Shown here in pieces: positions 45,648-53,937 of a DNA stretch of 64,000 bases. The notes under the pieces are model-generated. The model was not told the DNA's origin. It saw only the letters and a program-made list of their open reading frames with translations, and made no database searches. Source of the DNA: Planctomycetota bacterium (GTDB taxonomy: Bacteria; Planctomycetota; UBA1135; GCA-002686595); assembly GCA_016709875.1 (NCBI GenBank), contig JADJLZ010000016.1, positions 1-64,000 of the forward strand, read 5' to 3'. Made by a program: the position numbers and the translations under genes. Each line of letters starts with the position of its first letter. Within the stretch, counting starts at the first letter, position 1.

Positions 45648-46455
45648 CCGCACCCCGCGCGAGCTCGACGGGCTCGAGCGCTGGTTCCAGGCCGAGATCC
45701 TGCGCCCGCATACGCGCAAGCGCGCCGCGGCGCAGCCTGCCGCGCGCCACCTGCTGCCCTCGCGCGCGCTCTCGGCCGCCGAGCGCATCGGCATCTACCA
45801 GAGCGCCTACATGCTGCGTCTCTTGGAATGCATGCGCGCGGATTTCCCCGGCGTGCACGCGCTCGCGGGCGAGAAGCGCTTCGCGCGCCTGGTCAGCGGC
45901 TACCTGGAGCGCCACCCCTCGCGGCACTGGTCGCTCAACCCGCTGGGCAAGGACTTCGCGCGCTACCTCGAGCGCGAAGCCCCGCGCGGCCCGCGCATTG
46001 CGCTGCTCGCGCAACTCGCGCAGCTGGAGTGGAACATGCAGGTCGTGTTCGAGGCGCCGGCCTCCGAATCGCTCGCGGGCGATGCCCTGGCGAGCATCGC
46101 GCCCGAGAGTTGGGCGCGCACGCGCCTTGTGCCGATCGAGGCGCTGCGCCTGCTCTCCTTCGACTACCGCTGCAACGCGATCGCCAGCGCGGTGCGCCGC
46201 AGGGAGCCGCTGCCGCCGCTGGGCCGCAAGCGCAGCTTCGTCGCGGTCTACCGCAAGGAGTGGACGGTCTGGCGCATGGACCTCGACGCGCTGCAGTTCG
46301 AGCTGCTCGCGTCGCTGTGCCGCGGCCGCACGCTCGCGCGCGCGCTCGAGGATGCCGCCGGACTGCACCGCGGCCCGCAGGCCGAGCTCTTGCAGCGCAT
46401 CCAGTCGGCCTGCGCGAGCTTCGTCTCCGAAGGCTTCTTCCGCGCCTTTCGCTAG
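45631..46455 (+). CDS. bufC: DUF2063 family partner protein of the MNIO enzyme
   Basis: 274 residues. The DUF2063 N-domain is recognised by LERWFQAEILRP, AAERIGIYQSAYMLRLLE, DFPGVHALAGEKRFARLVSG and YLERHPSRHWSLNPLG. The C-terminal half (FVAVYRKEWTVWRMDLDALQFELL) is a winged-helix-like region that recruits precursors in related systems. It is co-translated with the MNIO gene by overlap. Confidence 0.9.
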   Translation: MPAARSRTPRELDGLERWFQAEILRPHTRKRAAAQPAARHLLPSRALSAAERIGIYQSAYMLRLLECMRADFPGVHALAGEKRFARLVSGYLERHPSRHWSLNPLGKDFARYLEREAPRGPRIALLAQLAQLEWNMQVVFEAPASESLAGDALASIAPESWARTRLVPIEALRLLSFDYRCNAIASAVRRREPLPPLGRKRSFVAVYRKEWTVWRMDLDALQFELLASLCRGRTLARALEDAAGLHRGPQAELLQRIQSACASFVSEGFFRAFR

Positions 46456-46464
46456 GATGGCCGC

Positions 46465-46785
46465 GTGGACGGACCGACCTTCCAGAAGCGCGCCGACGAG
46501 TGCCTGCAGCGCGTGACGCGCTGGCTCGAGGGCTTCGACCCCGACGAACTCGACTACACCGGGGGCGATGGCGTCGTGACGCTCAACTTCGCCGACGGCA
46601 AGCGCTTCGTGCTCAACCGCCAGAGCGCCACCAACCAGATGTGGTTCGCCGCCGTCGCGAGCGCGTGGCACTTCCGCTGGGACGAGGAGCGCTCGATCTG
46701 GGTGGACGAAAAGGACGGCTGCCCGTTGCTGGAGCGCGTCGGCGGCGCCGTCTCCGAAAAACTGGGGCGACGCGTCACCCCCTGA
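46465..46785 (+). CDS. cyaY: Frataxin family iron-binding protein
   Basis: 106 residues from a GTG ten bases after bufC. Frataxin hallmarks are the acidic first helix and strand (DPDELDYTGGDGVVTLNFADG), FVLNRQSATNQMWFAA and FRWDEERSIW. Frataxins deliver or control iron for Fe-S cluster assembly. Placement at the end of an operon for an iron-dependent oxidase hints at iron supply for MNIO maturation; this is inference. Confidence 0.85.
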   Translation: MDGPTFQKRADECLQRVTRWLEGFDPDELDYTGGDGVVTLNFADGKRFVLNRQSATNQMWFAAVASAWHFRWDEERSIWVDEKDGCPLLERVGGAVSEKLGRRVTP

Positions 46786-46848
46786 AGCGCACTTGGAGAT
46801 AGTCTCAAGGCTGGCATCCCCTTCGGACCAGCTCGCCGGACGCACTCC

Positions 46849-48537
46849 ATGATGATCGCACTGCTCTGGGCTCTCTGTCTCTCGACCCCTGCCGCGGACC
46901 GCTTCGATTTCCCCATGCGCCTGGAGCGCGCGAACGCGAACGAGTTGCCTGCGCTCGTGCTCCAGCCCGAGTTGCTGAGCCCGCTCGAGCCGCTGGCGCA
47001 AGTCGTGCTCCGCGGCGCTCCGCTCGCCGACGGTCGGCGCGTGGACCTCGCGCTCGAGCGCGCGGATCCGGACACGGCCGACCTCGTGGTCGAGGTAGAC
47101 GGCGTGCGCGTGCCCGGCCGCTTCGCGCTGCAGGGCAGCTCGTGGGCCGGCAAGGTCGTGGGCGAGCCCGATTCGTCGGTCTTCGTGGGCTTCTCGCCGC
47201 TGGGATCGCGCGGCTGGATCTACTCGCAGGGCGAGTACCACCACATCCTCGCGCAGCCGGGAGCCGACGGGTTGTGGGCGCACTCGCTCTCGCGACTGGT
47301 GAGCGAGTCGCAGCTCGGAGAGCTGGGTGTGCGGCCGAACATCGACTGCGGCATGGACCAGCTCTACGCGCCCGGCACGATCCCGCACCCCGAGCGCAAC
47401 CCCGCTCCGCAGTCGATGGCCACGACGACGACGCTCGTCTGCCGCCAGGCGATCGAGACCGACTACCAGCTCTACCAGGACTTCGCCCTCGACCTCGCGG
47501 CCGAACAGACCTACGTCGCGCAGCTGCTCGGGGCCGAGAACCAGCGCTACATCGAACAGATCAACACCGTGCTGTCGACGGTCTACCTGGGCTTCCACAC
47601 GAATTCGAACGACGGTTGGACCTCGGGCGACACCGGTGCGGGCAGCGGCGCGATGCTGGGCGAATTCCAGGCCGCGTGGGCCAACAACCTGCCCAACGGC
47701 GCGAACCTTGCGACCTTCCTCTCGGGCGCCTCGCTCGGCGGCGGCGTCGCCTGGCTCGACACGCTCTGCAACGGCACCTACGGCTTCGCCGTGTGCGGCA
47801 ACATCACGCTGCAGGGCGGACTGACGCCCTTCCCGGTCGTGCAGGGCCCGCTGACCTGGGACTTCATGGTGCTCACGCACGAGGTCGGCCACAACTTCGG
47901 CACGCCGCACACGCACGACTGGTGCCCCGTGCCGCTCGACCAGTGTGCGCCGAACGGCTACTTCGGGAACTGCCAGAGCTCGCAGGTGTGCATCAACAAC
48001 GGCACGCTGATGAGCTACTGCCACCTGTGCTCGGGCGGCATGAACAACGTCTACCCCTACTTCCACCAGGCCTGCGCGGACCTGATGCGCCAGCGCGCGG
48101 AGAACTCCTGCCTGGGCAACTGGTGCAGCGGACCGGCGAGCTACTGCACGGGCGGCGTCAACCAGACCGGCTTCCCGGGGGACATCGGCGCGAGCGGCTC
48201 GACCTCGCTCTCCGTGAATGCGTTCACGCTGACCGCGTCGCAGCTCCCGCCGAACAAGACGGGCTTCTTCTTCTACGGCCCCGACGCGGTGCAGATCCCA
48301 CTGGGCAATGGCTTCCGCTGCGTGGGCGGCAGTCAGCTCTTCCGCCTGTCTCCGCAGTCCAGCGGTGCGAGCGGCGTGATCACGCGCACGCTCGACTTCA
48401 CGCAGCCGCCCTTCAGCGCGGGGCCTGGGCAGATCCTGCCCGGCACGCTGTGGCGCTTCCAGTGCTACTACCGCGACACGGGATTCGGGCAAGGCTTCAA
48501 CCTGACCGACGGTCTGGCCGTGCCCTTCTGCCCCTGA
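46849..48537 (+). CDS. Secreted M12B-like zinc metalloprotease with shared Cys-rich C-terminal domain
   Basis: 562 residues. Signal peptide at 1-17. The metzincin zinc site is THEVGHNFGTPHTHDW (HExxHxxGxxH), with a Met-turn candidate LMSYCHLCSGG. From about 425 it carries a reduced form of the C-terminal domain seen in the genes at 6510, 8345 and 10164 (LPPNKTGFFFYG, GNGFRCVGG, WRFQCYYRDTGFG). It would cleave proteins outside the cell, with the C-domain perhaps for sorting or attachment. Confidence 0.83.
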   Translation: MMIALLWALCLSTPAADRFDFPMRLERANANELPALVLQPELLSPLEPLAQVVLRGAPLADGRRVDLALERADPDTADLVVEVDGVRVPGRFALQGSSWAGKVVGEPDSSVFVGFSPLGSRGWIYSQGEYHHILAQPGADGLWAHSLSRLVSESQLGELGVRPNIDCGMDQLYAPGTIPHPERNPAPQSMATTTTLVCRQAIETDYQLYQDFALDLAAEQTYVAQLLGAENQRYIEQINTVLSTVYLGFHTNSNDGWTSGDTGAGSGAMLGEFQAAWANNLPNGANLATFLSGASLGGGVAWLDTLCNGTYGFAVCGNITLQGGLTPFPVVQGPLTWDFMVLTHEVGHNFGTPHTHDWCPVPLDQCAPNGYFGNCQSSQVCINNGTLMSYCHLCSGGMNNVYPYFHQACADLMRQRAENSCLGNWCSGPASYCTGGVNQTGFPGDIGASGSTSLSVNAFTLTASQLPPNKTGFFFYGPDAVQIPLGNGFRCVGGSQLFRLSPQSSGASGVITRTLDFTQPPFSAGPGQILPGTLWRFQCYYRDTGFGQGFNLTDGLAVPFCP

Positions 48538-48541
48538 GGAG

Positions 48542-49228
48542 CTAGGCGCGCGGGTCGAAGTTCGAGACGCGCGCGAGCTCCTGCCAGAGCTTGCGCTGCG
48601 CCTCGTCGACGACCGCGGGCACCACGATGCGCAGCTCGACGTAGAGATCGCCGCGCCGGCCGTCGCGTCGCGGGCGGCCGAGTCCGCGCAGCCGCAGCTC
48701 GCGGCCGCTCGCGGATCCGGCGGGGACCGTCAGCGAGACCTCGCTGCCGTCGAAGTGGCGGAAGGGCACCTTCGCGCCCAGCGCCGCTTCCCAGGGTGCG
48801 AGGTCCAGGCGCGCATGCAGATCGAAATCGCCGCGCTCCTCCTCGTCGTGCTCGAAGCGCACGCGCGTGCGCGCGCCTGCTCCGCCCGCCGAGCGGCGCT
48901 GGCCGAAGAGCGAGGCGAAGAAGTCGCTGAAGCCCTCGAGGTCCTGGAACTCGAAGTCGCCCGCAGCACCGCCGCCTCCGGGAGGCGTGAAGCTCTGGCC
49001 CTCTTTCCAGTTCGCGCCGAGCTGGTCGTAGCGCGCGCGCTTCTGGGGATCCTTGAGCACCTCGTAGGCCTCCTGCAGTTCCTGGAAGCGCTTGGTCGCG
49101 CCGGCGCTCTTGTCCACGTCGGGATGCTGCTTGCGTGCGAGCGCGCGATAGGCGTGCTGGATCGCATCCTGCTTGGCATCGCGCGCGACACCGAGGATCG
49201 CGTAGTAGTCCCTGAAGGAGACGCTCAT
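48542..49228 (-). CDS. CbpA-type J-domain co-chaperone
   Basis: 228 residues from ATG 49228. J-domain at 5-70 with HPD in KQHPDVDKSAG, a Gly/Phe linker with GFSDFFASLFGQ, and a C-terminal substrate domain (VPAGSASGRELRLRGLGRPR, GDLYVELRIVVP). There is no zinc-finger, so it is CbpA/DnaJ type II. It stimulates Hsp70. Divergent from two Hsp20 genes, a heat-stress cluster. Confidence 0.9.
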   Translation of the reverse strand: MSVSFRDYYAILGVARDAKQDAIQHAYRALARKQHPDVDKSAGATKRFQELQEAYEVLKDPQKRARYDQLGANWKEGQSFTPPGGGGAAGDFEFQDLEGFSDFFASLFGQRRSAGGAGARTRVRFEHDEEERGDFDLHARLDLAPWEAALGAKVPFRHFDGSEVSLTVPAGSASGRELRLRGLGRPRRDGRRGDLYVELRIVVPAVVDEAQRKLWQELARVSNFDPRA

Positions 49229-49309
49229 CGTGTTCTTTCTCTCGCGCGCGCGCATCACAAAGTGCGTGCCGTGCGCCCGAGGCGTTACCCAGCATGCCAC
49301 GCGCGCAGC

Positions 49310-49342
49310 TCTGGCAGATCTGGCAGCTCGATTTCTGCCAGA
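49310..49342. promoter_or_regulatory. Inverted and direct repeat upstream of hsp20, possible activator site
   Basis: Perfect 8-bp inverted repeat TCTGGCAG / CTGCCAGA with an 8-base spacer (49319-49342), preceded by a direct copy of TCTGGCAG at 49310-49317. It lies 50-80 bases before the sigma-54 promoter, a suitable place for an enhancer-binding protein. Confidence 0.5.
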
Positions 49343-49389
49343 GCGGCACGCAGGCGCGCCACGCCGCGGCTGGTGGGCGGCGCAAGCCC

Positions 49390-49405
49390 TGGCACCGACT
49401 TTGCT
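49390..49405 (+). promoter_or_regulatory. Sigma-54 type -24/-12 promoter
   Basis: TGGCACCGACTTTGCT has GG and GC exactly ten bases apart and matches the sigma-54 consensus TGGCAC-N5-TTGC. Transcription would begin near 49416, about 40 bases before the Hsp20 start. Confidence 0.65.
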
Positions 49406-49417
49406 TTTGCGACATCC

Positions 49418-49436
49418 GCGGAGCGCGATGCTCCGC
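49418..49436 (+). promoter_or_regulatory. Hairpin in the hsp20 5' leader
   Basis: Perfect 7-bp stem GCGGAGC / GCTCCGC with loop GCGAT, just before the ribosome site (AAAGGAGAA at 49442-49450). It could be an RNA thermosensor, a repressor site or a stabilising 5' stem. Confidence 0.5.
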
Positions 49437-49454
49437 ACATCAAAGGAGAACGAC

Positions 49455-49853
49455 ATGGTTGTCTGGCAACGCACGACGAGAAGTTTCGATCCCTGGCTCC
49501 AGATGCAGCGTCTCGAGCGCGACCTGGGCGGCTTCCTGCGCGCCGCGCCGCTGCCGCAGTGGCCGCCGATCCAGGCCAAGGCCGACGAGAAAGCCGTCCA
49601 CCTGCGCGCACTGGTCCCCGGCTACGCGCTCGAGGACCTCGAGCTCACCCTGCGCGGCGAGGAACTGACGCTGCGCGGCACGAGCAAGTCCGAATCGGCC
49701 CACGACGTGCGCGAATTCACGCGCACGCTGCGGCTGCCCTTCCCCGTCGAGGCCGAGGCCGTCAAGGCCGTGGCCAAGAACGGAGTCCTCGAAGTGGAGC
49801 TGCCGCGCGCAGCCGCCGAAGCCCCGCGGCGCATCCCGGTGCGGAGCGAGTGA
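49455..49853 (+). CDS. Small heat-shock protein (Hsp20/alpha-crystallin family) 1
   Basis: 132 residues with a strong ribosome site (AAGGAG). Alpha-crystallin domain: VHLRALVPGYALEDLELTLR, ELTLRGTSKSE, REFTRTLRLPFPVEAE, KNGVLEVELPRA. It holds unfolded proteins under stress. The second copy follows after ten bases. Confidence 0.9.
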   Translation: MVVWQRTTRSFDPWLQMQRLERDLGGFLRAAPLPQWPPIQAKADEKAVHLRALVPGYALEDLELTLRGEELTLRGTSKSESAHDVREFTRTLRLPFPVEAEAVKAVAKNGVLEVELPRAAAEAPRRIPVRSE

Positions 49854-49863
49854 GGTGCATGCG

Positions 49864-50148
49864 ATGAACACGAATTGTCAAACGATCGAGACTCCCGCGG
49901 CGCGCATCGCCGAGGCGGGCGGAAAGTTGCAGATCTACGTCGACCTGCCCGGCGTGAGCGAGAAGGAGCTCGAATTGACGCTGGAGCAAGGCCTCTTGAA
50001 GGTCGCAGCTCCGGGCTACGAACGACAGTTCCGCCTCGGCGAGGAACTCGACTCCGATTCGATCAGCGCCACGCTCGAGCTGGGCGTGCTGAAGCTCGAG
50101 CTCGGGAAGCGCGACCTCTCGCGACGGATCCAGATCCAGGCCGGCTGA
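49864..50148 (+). CDS. Small heat-shock protein (Hsp20/alpha-crystallin family) 2
   Basis: 94 residues from ATG 49864 (ATG 49855 also possible). Short alpha-crystallin core: KLQIYVDLPGVSEKELELTL, GLLKVAAPGYERQFRLGEEL, SATLELGVLKLELGKR. It lacks a long N-terminal arm and a C-terminal I-x-I tail beyond RIQIQAG, so it may work as a hetero-oligomer with copy 1. Confidence 0.87.
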   Translation: MNTNCQTIETPAARIAEAGGKLQIYVDLPGVSEKELELTLEQGLLKVAAPGYERQFRLGEELDSDSISATLELGVLKLELGKRDLSRRIQIQAG

Positions 50149-50162
50149 GCCGGGGGGCTCAG
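50145..50162. terminator. Hairpin overlapping the stops of hsp20-2 and hisS
   Basis: Perfect 7-bp stem CTGAGCC / GGCTCAG with loop GGGG. It contains both stop codons of the convergent genes, so it can act on both transcripts. No T-run. Confidence 0.45.
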
Positions 50163-51490
50163 GCGGACAACGCGGCGAGGAGCTCTGGCGACAGGGCTCC
50201 TCGCCCGTCTTCCAGCGCGAGTTCGCGGCTCGTGCCGCTGGCGAGGTCCTTCAGCTGGCAGCGGCCGTTCTTCCATTCGTCGCTGCCCAGGATCAGCGCG
50301 TGGCGGAAGCCGCGGCGGTCGGCGTACTTGAGCTGCGCGCCGAGCTTCTTCGGCTCGGGGTAGAACTCGACGCCGATGCCCGCCTCGCGCAGACGCGCCG
50401 CCAGGCGCAGGTAGTCCGAGAGGTGCTGCGCGTCGAAGAAGGCCAGCATCACACCCACGGGCGTGCGGCGCTTCTCGAGCATGCCGAGTTCCTCCATCGC
50501 CGCGAGCAGCCGGTCGAGGCCCAGCGAAGCGCCGATGCCGGGCATGCGCTCCTTGGTGTAGAGCTGCGTGAGGTTGTCGTAGCGGCCGCCGGAACACACG
50601 CTGCCGATCGCGGGCAGGTCGCCCAGAAACGTCTCGAGGATCGTGCCGGTGTAGTAGTCGAGGCCGCGCGCGATCGAGGGATCGAGTTGCACGCGCTCGG
50701 CCGGCACGCCGGCGGCCTCGACGCAGCGCAGCAGTTCGGAGAGCTCCGCGAGCCCCTGCTCGCCCTTCTCGCCGCGCGCGAGCGGCTTCAGTTCGGCCAG
50801 GATCGCGGCGTTCGAGCCCTGGATCGACGCGATGCGGATCACTTCGTCGGCGCGCGCGGAGTCCAGAGCGAGCGCGCCCGTCAGTTCCTCGCGCACCTTG
50901 GCCTCGCCGGCCTTGGGCAGCTTGTCGAGCACGCGCAGGATCGCAGCCGAGCGCTCCGCGAGGTCGAGCGACTCGAGCAGGCCGTTCAAGAGCTTGCGGT
51001 TGTTGACGCGGATCTGGAACTTCTCGAAGCCCAGCGCGCGGAAGAGGTCGTGCACCACCAGCACGCTCTCGATGTCGGCCGTGATCGTCTCGACGCCGAT
51101 CGTGTCGAAATCGCACTGCACGAACTCGCGGTAGCGGCCGCGCTGCGTGTTCTCGCCGCGCCAGACCGGGCCGATGTGATAGCGCTTGAAGGGCAGGCCG
51201 AGCTCGTTGTGGTACTGCGCCACGAAGCGCGCCAGCGGCACGGTCAGGTCGAAGCGCAGCGCGACCTTGCGGCCGCCGTGGTCCTCGAAGCGGTAGAGCT
51301 GCTTGTCGGACTCCTCGCCGCCCTTGCCGGTCAGGATCTCCTCGTACTCGAGCGCCGGCGTGTCGATCGGCGCGAACCCGTACGAACGATAGACGCGCCG
51401 CGCGGTCTCCATGAGCCGCTCGCGCGGCATCATCGTCTCGGGCAGGTAGTCGCGGAATCCCTTGAGGGTGCGCGCTTCGATGAGGGCCAT
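50159..51490 (-). CDS. hisS: Histidyl-tRNA synthetase
   Basis: 443 residues. Charges tRNA-His. Seen: RTLKGFRDYLPETMMPRE (N-terminus), class II motif 2 in REFVQCDFDTIG, the histidine-A motif GLDYYTGTILE and VCSGGRYDNL, and the C-terminal anticodon-binding domain (TPVGVMLAFFDAQ). Length and motifs are normal. Confidence 0.96.
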   Translation of the reverse strand: MALIEARTLKGFRDYLPETMMPRERLMETARRVYRSYGFAPIDTPALEYEEILTGKGGEESDKQLYRFEDHGGRKVALRFDLTVPLARFVAQYHNELGLPFKRYHIGPVWRGENTQRGRYREFVQCDFDTIGVETITADIESVLVVHDLFRALGFEKFQIRVNNRKLLNGLLESLDLAERSAAILRVLDKLPKAGEAKVREELTGALALDSARADEVIRIASIQGSNAAILAELKPLARGEKGEQGLAELSELLRCVEAAGVPAERVQLDPSIARGLDYYTGTILETFLGDLPAIGSVCSGGRYDNLTQLYTKERMPGIGASLGLDRLLAAMEELGMLEKRRTPVGVMLAFFDAQHLSDYLRLAARLREAGIGVEFYPEPKKLGAQLKYADRRGFRHALILGSDEWKNGRCQLKDLASGTSRELALEDGRGALSPELLAALSA

Positions 51491-51511
51491 TCGAGCGATG
51501 CTAGCGTGTGC

Positions 51512-53347
51512 TCAGCGCGGGGTCATCTGCGGGCCGCTGTCCTCGCTCTTCTCTGGAGGCGGCAACTCCCAGATGGAGATCGCGGGAAGACCCGGCCCCG
51601 CGAGTGCGTGCCCCGCTCGATCGACAAGGCGCGTCGAGGCGTAGCGGCGGACCAGGCCGGAATCCGGCGCGGGGTCGACGTCGCCCTCGAGCGGCGAGAG
51701 CACGAGGTAGCGCGCGCCGCAGCCGTGCATGGCGCGCGTGAGGTCGGCGGCGTTGCGCGCCTGCAACACGGACTCGGCCGCGCGCAGCGACTCGAGCTTC
51801 CCGTACTCCCCCGCCTCGCTGAACACCGCCGGCCGGCGCGCATCCCACGCGAGCTGTGCGCCGCGCGCGGGCACGCTCACCACACCCCAGTCCGGCTGCG
51901 CGCGCGGCGCATTCCACGGCCCGGGCGAGGGCGTGTGGTCGCGCATCCAGCGCAGGCCGCGCGCGATCTCGACGCGCGTCTCGTGCAGCGACATGTCGGG
52001 CAGGACGAGGAAACCCGCGAGCGCGTGCACCGCGAGCACCGCCGCGCCGATCCCGATCGCCCAGCGCCGCTCGCGCGCGCCCTTGCCCCAGCCCGTCACC
52101 GCGCGCGCGAGCACGAGCGCGCCCGCGAGCACGCACCAGGAGGCGAGCTCGGGATCGAGCAGCGTCGCGACGAGCGTCCCGGCGGAGAGCAACACGAGGT
52201 ACAGGCTCGCGGCCCCGGGCTTGGCGCGCAGGCAGGCGAACCAGCCCAGCGGGACGAGCAGCACGAGCGGTGTGAGCGAAACGAAGACCGAAAGCGCGCT
52301 GTGCGTCCCGAACAGCGGCCGCAGCGCGCGCGCCTGCATCCAGGCGTCCCACACGCGCGCCATGGGCTCGCGCGCGCGCGCGAGCAGGACGACGATCATC
52401 ACCGCACCCGCGAGCATCACGAGGAAGGGCAAGAAGCGCTTGCTCGCGAACTGCTCGCGCGCCATCGCGACCAGGAAGGGCGCGGCGCACGCGAAAGCGA
52501 GCACCGAAGCGAGCTCGACCCAGGCGGCGAAGAGCCCTCCGGGATCGGCCTGCCAGGGACCGTCGAGCACCAGCATGCGCGCCACGAGGGCGCCCACCAG
52601 CGCGTAGAAAAGTCCGGCGCGCGCCGCAAAGCGCGCCAGTTCGCTGCCCGAGCGGAAGGTCCAGTAGGCGAAGGCCGCGGCGCCGGCGAGGAAGGGCACG
52701 AGGCCCGCGGGCGAGTTGGCCAGCAGCAGGCCTGCGAGCGCGCCCGAGCTGATGCCGCCGAGCACCGCGCGCAGCGGTTCCGCGGAACTGAGCGTGCGCG
52801 ACGCGAAGCGCGCCGCGAGCGCGAGCGGGACGAGCCCGAAAGCTACGTCGCCGAGGCGGCCGAACTCCGCGCCCTGCACGCACGCCGGTGCGACGGCGAC
52901 CCAGGCCGCTGCGAGCAGGCTTTCGAGCGCGCCCGCGCCGGCGGCGCTCGCGGCGAGCCAGACGAGGAAGCACGCCAGCGCGCCGGCCCATGGACCGATT
53001 CCGGCCAAGAAACGCTGCAGGCCCAGTTCGTCGCCCTGCGCCACGCGCGTCTGCGCCAGCGCCGCGCGCGCAGCGTCGTACAGCGGCGGCCCGACGAGTT
53101 CCGCGGGGTCGGGGTGGCCGAGCATGCCGTCGCGGCTGCCGATCCCCGCTCCCTCGAGCGCGCAGGCGATGCGCCGCGCATGGGCATAGCTCTCGCCGTC
53201 GGAAAAGAGCGCCGAGACGCCGTACAGCTCGCCGGGCTCGACGACGTTGCCCGCGCCTGCACGCGTGCGCAGCGGCCAGGCGAGCGCCAGCGCGAGCAGG
53301 ACTACCAGCCAATGGACGCGCAGGTTCACGCGCCGACAGAGTGCCAT
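51512..53347 (-). CDS. Multi-spanning membrane protein, STT3/oligosaccharyltransferase-like
   Basis: 611 residues with 11-13 predicted membrane helices and a C-terminal soluble part. The first outside loop contains LFSDGESYAHARRIACALEG, resembling the acidic catalytic motif of STT3/PglB-type transferases (D-G-x-S-Y-x-H). The soluble part has a PDWGVVSVPARG stretch where STT3 has WWDYG. The match is partial. An integral membrane GT-C fold enzyme is the best guess. Confidence 0.5.
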   Translation of the reverse strand: MALCRRVNLRVHWLVVLLALALAWPLRTRAGAGNVVEPGELYGVSALFSDGESYAHARRIACALEGAGIGSRDGMLGHPDPAELVGPPLYDAARAALAQTRVAQGDELGLQRFLAGIGPWAGALACFLVWLAASAAGAGALESLLAAAWVAVAPACVQGAEFGRLGDVAFGLVPLALAARFASRTLSSAEPLRAVLGGISSGALAGLLLANSPAGLVPFLAGAAAFAYWTFRSGSELARFAARAGLFYALVGALVARMLVLDGPWQADPGGLFAAWVELASVLAFACAAPFLVAMAREQFASKRFLPFLVMLAGAVMIVVLLARAREPMARVWDAWMQARALRPLFGTHSALSVFVSLTPLVLLVPLGWFACLRAKPGAASLYLVLLSAGTLVATLLDPELASWCVLAGALVLARAVTGWGKGARERRWAIGIGAAVLAVHALAGFLVLPDMSLHETRVEIARGLRWMRDHTPSPGPWNAPRAQPDWGVVSVPARGAQLAWDARRPAVFSEAGEYGKLESLRAAESVLQARNAADLTRAMHGCGARYLVLSPLEGDVDPAPDSGLVRRYASTRLVDRAGHALAGPGLPAISIWELPPPEKSEDSGPQMTPR

Positions 53348-53378
53348 GCCCGCACGGACGGATCCACCGCGACGGGCG

Positions 53379-53726
53379 CTAGAAGGCCAACCGCCGTGGG
53401 TAGCGCTCGCGCAGGCGCGCGGATTCGAAGAGCGCCGCCGCGACGAAGGCCAGCACGGCGACGCCCGAGAGGATCAGGACCATGCGCACCCAGGGCTGGC
53501 CCTCTTCGGAGCGCTTGACGGCGGAAAAGAGCGCCACCAGCAGCCACTGGATCGAGATCAGCATCAGCAGGAACTGGAAGAAGCGCGCGATGAAGCCGTG
53601 CTTCACGAAGAGCAGCAGCAGCAGCAGCGCGACGGGCGGCACGAAGAGCATCAGCCCGTTCTTCAGCAGGTGCCCGCAGAAGACCAGCAGGCTGAGGATC
53701 GTCGGCAGGAGGAGCAGGAAGGTCAT
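53379..53726 (-). CDS. Small membrane protein, unknown function
   Basis: 115 residues with three or four hydrophobic helices (LLLLPTILSLLVFCGHLL, LFVPPVALLLLLLFV, FFQFLLMLISIQWLLVALF, VLILSGVAVLAFVAAALF) and a basic C-terminus. No family recognised. Confidence 0.6.
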   Translation of the reverse strand: MTFLLLLPTILSLLVFCGHLLKNGLMLFVPPVALLLLLLFVKHGFIARFFQFLLMLISIQWLLVALFSAVKRSEEGQPWVRMVLILSGVAVLAFVAAALFESARLRERYPRRLAF

Positions 53727-53813
53727 CGGGGAACCGTCCGCAGACGACTCTCAACGGGAGTATGCTGAACGGGCGATGGTCAGCGGGGGGGCGCAGTACG
53801 TGAGGCTCTGCGT

Positions 53814-53937
53814 TGTGAATCGGAGAGTACGGAGCCAGAGCAAACTTTCACGGATTCGCGCCGGACAGGAGCAGCTGCCGGGCGCGCGGCAGCGAATCCG
53901 TGAAAGTTTGCTCTGGCTCCGTACTCTCCGATTCACA
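53814..53937. repeat. 46-bp perfect inverted repeat (REP/MITE-like)
   Basis: Arms 53814-53859 and 53892-53937 are perfect reverse complements over 46 bases, with a 32-base spacer. Each arm contains GGAGCCAGAGCAAACTTTC. The right arm includes the stop codon of the gene ending at 53933. It could be a mobile miniature element, a REP-type pair, or a very strong transcription-terminating stem. Confidence 0.85.

Noticed and set aside
45436..48492. 1018-codon minus-strand open frame across the DUF2063, frataxin and protease genes
   Set aside because: Shadow frame of three well-supported plus-strand genes.
50300..53518. 1072-codon plus-strand open frame opposite hisS and the STT3-like gene
   Set aside because: Glu/Arg/His-rich shadow; hisS motifs on the minus strand are unambiguous.
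53600..53640. CAG-type trinucleotide run as a regulatory repeat
   Set aside because: It encodes a run of Leu in a membrane helix of the 115-residue protein and is in frame; ordinary composition.
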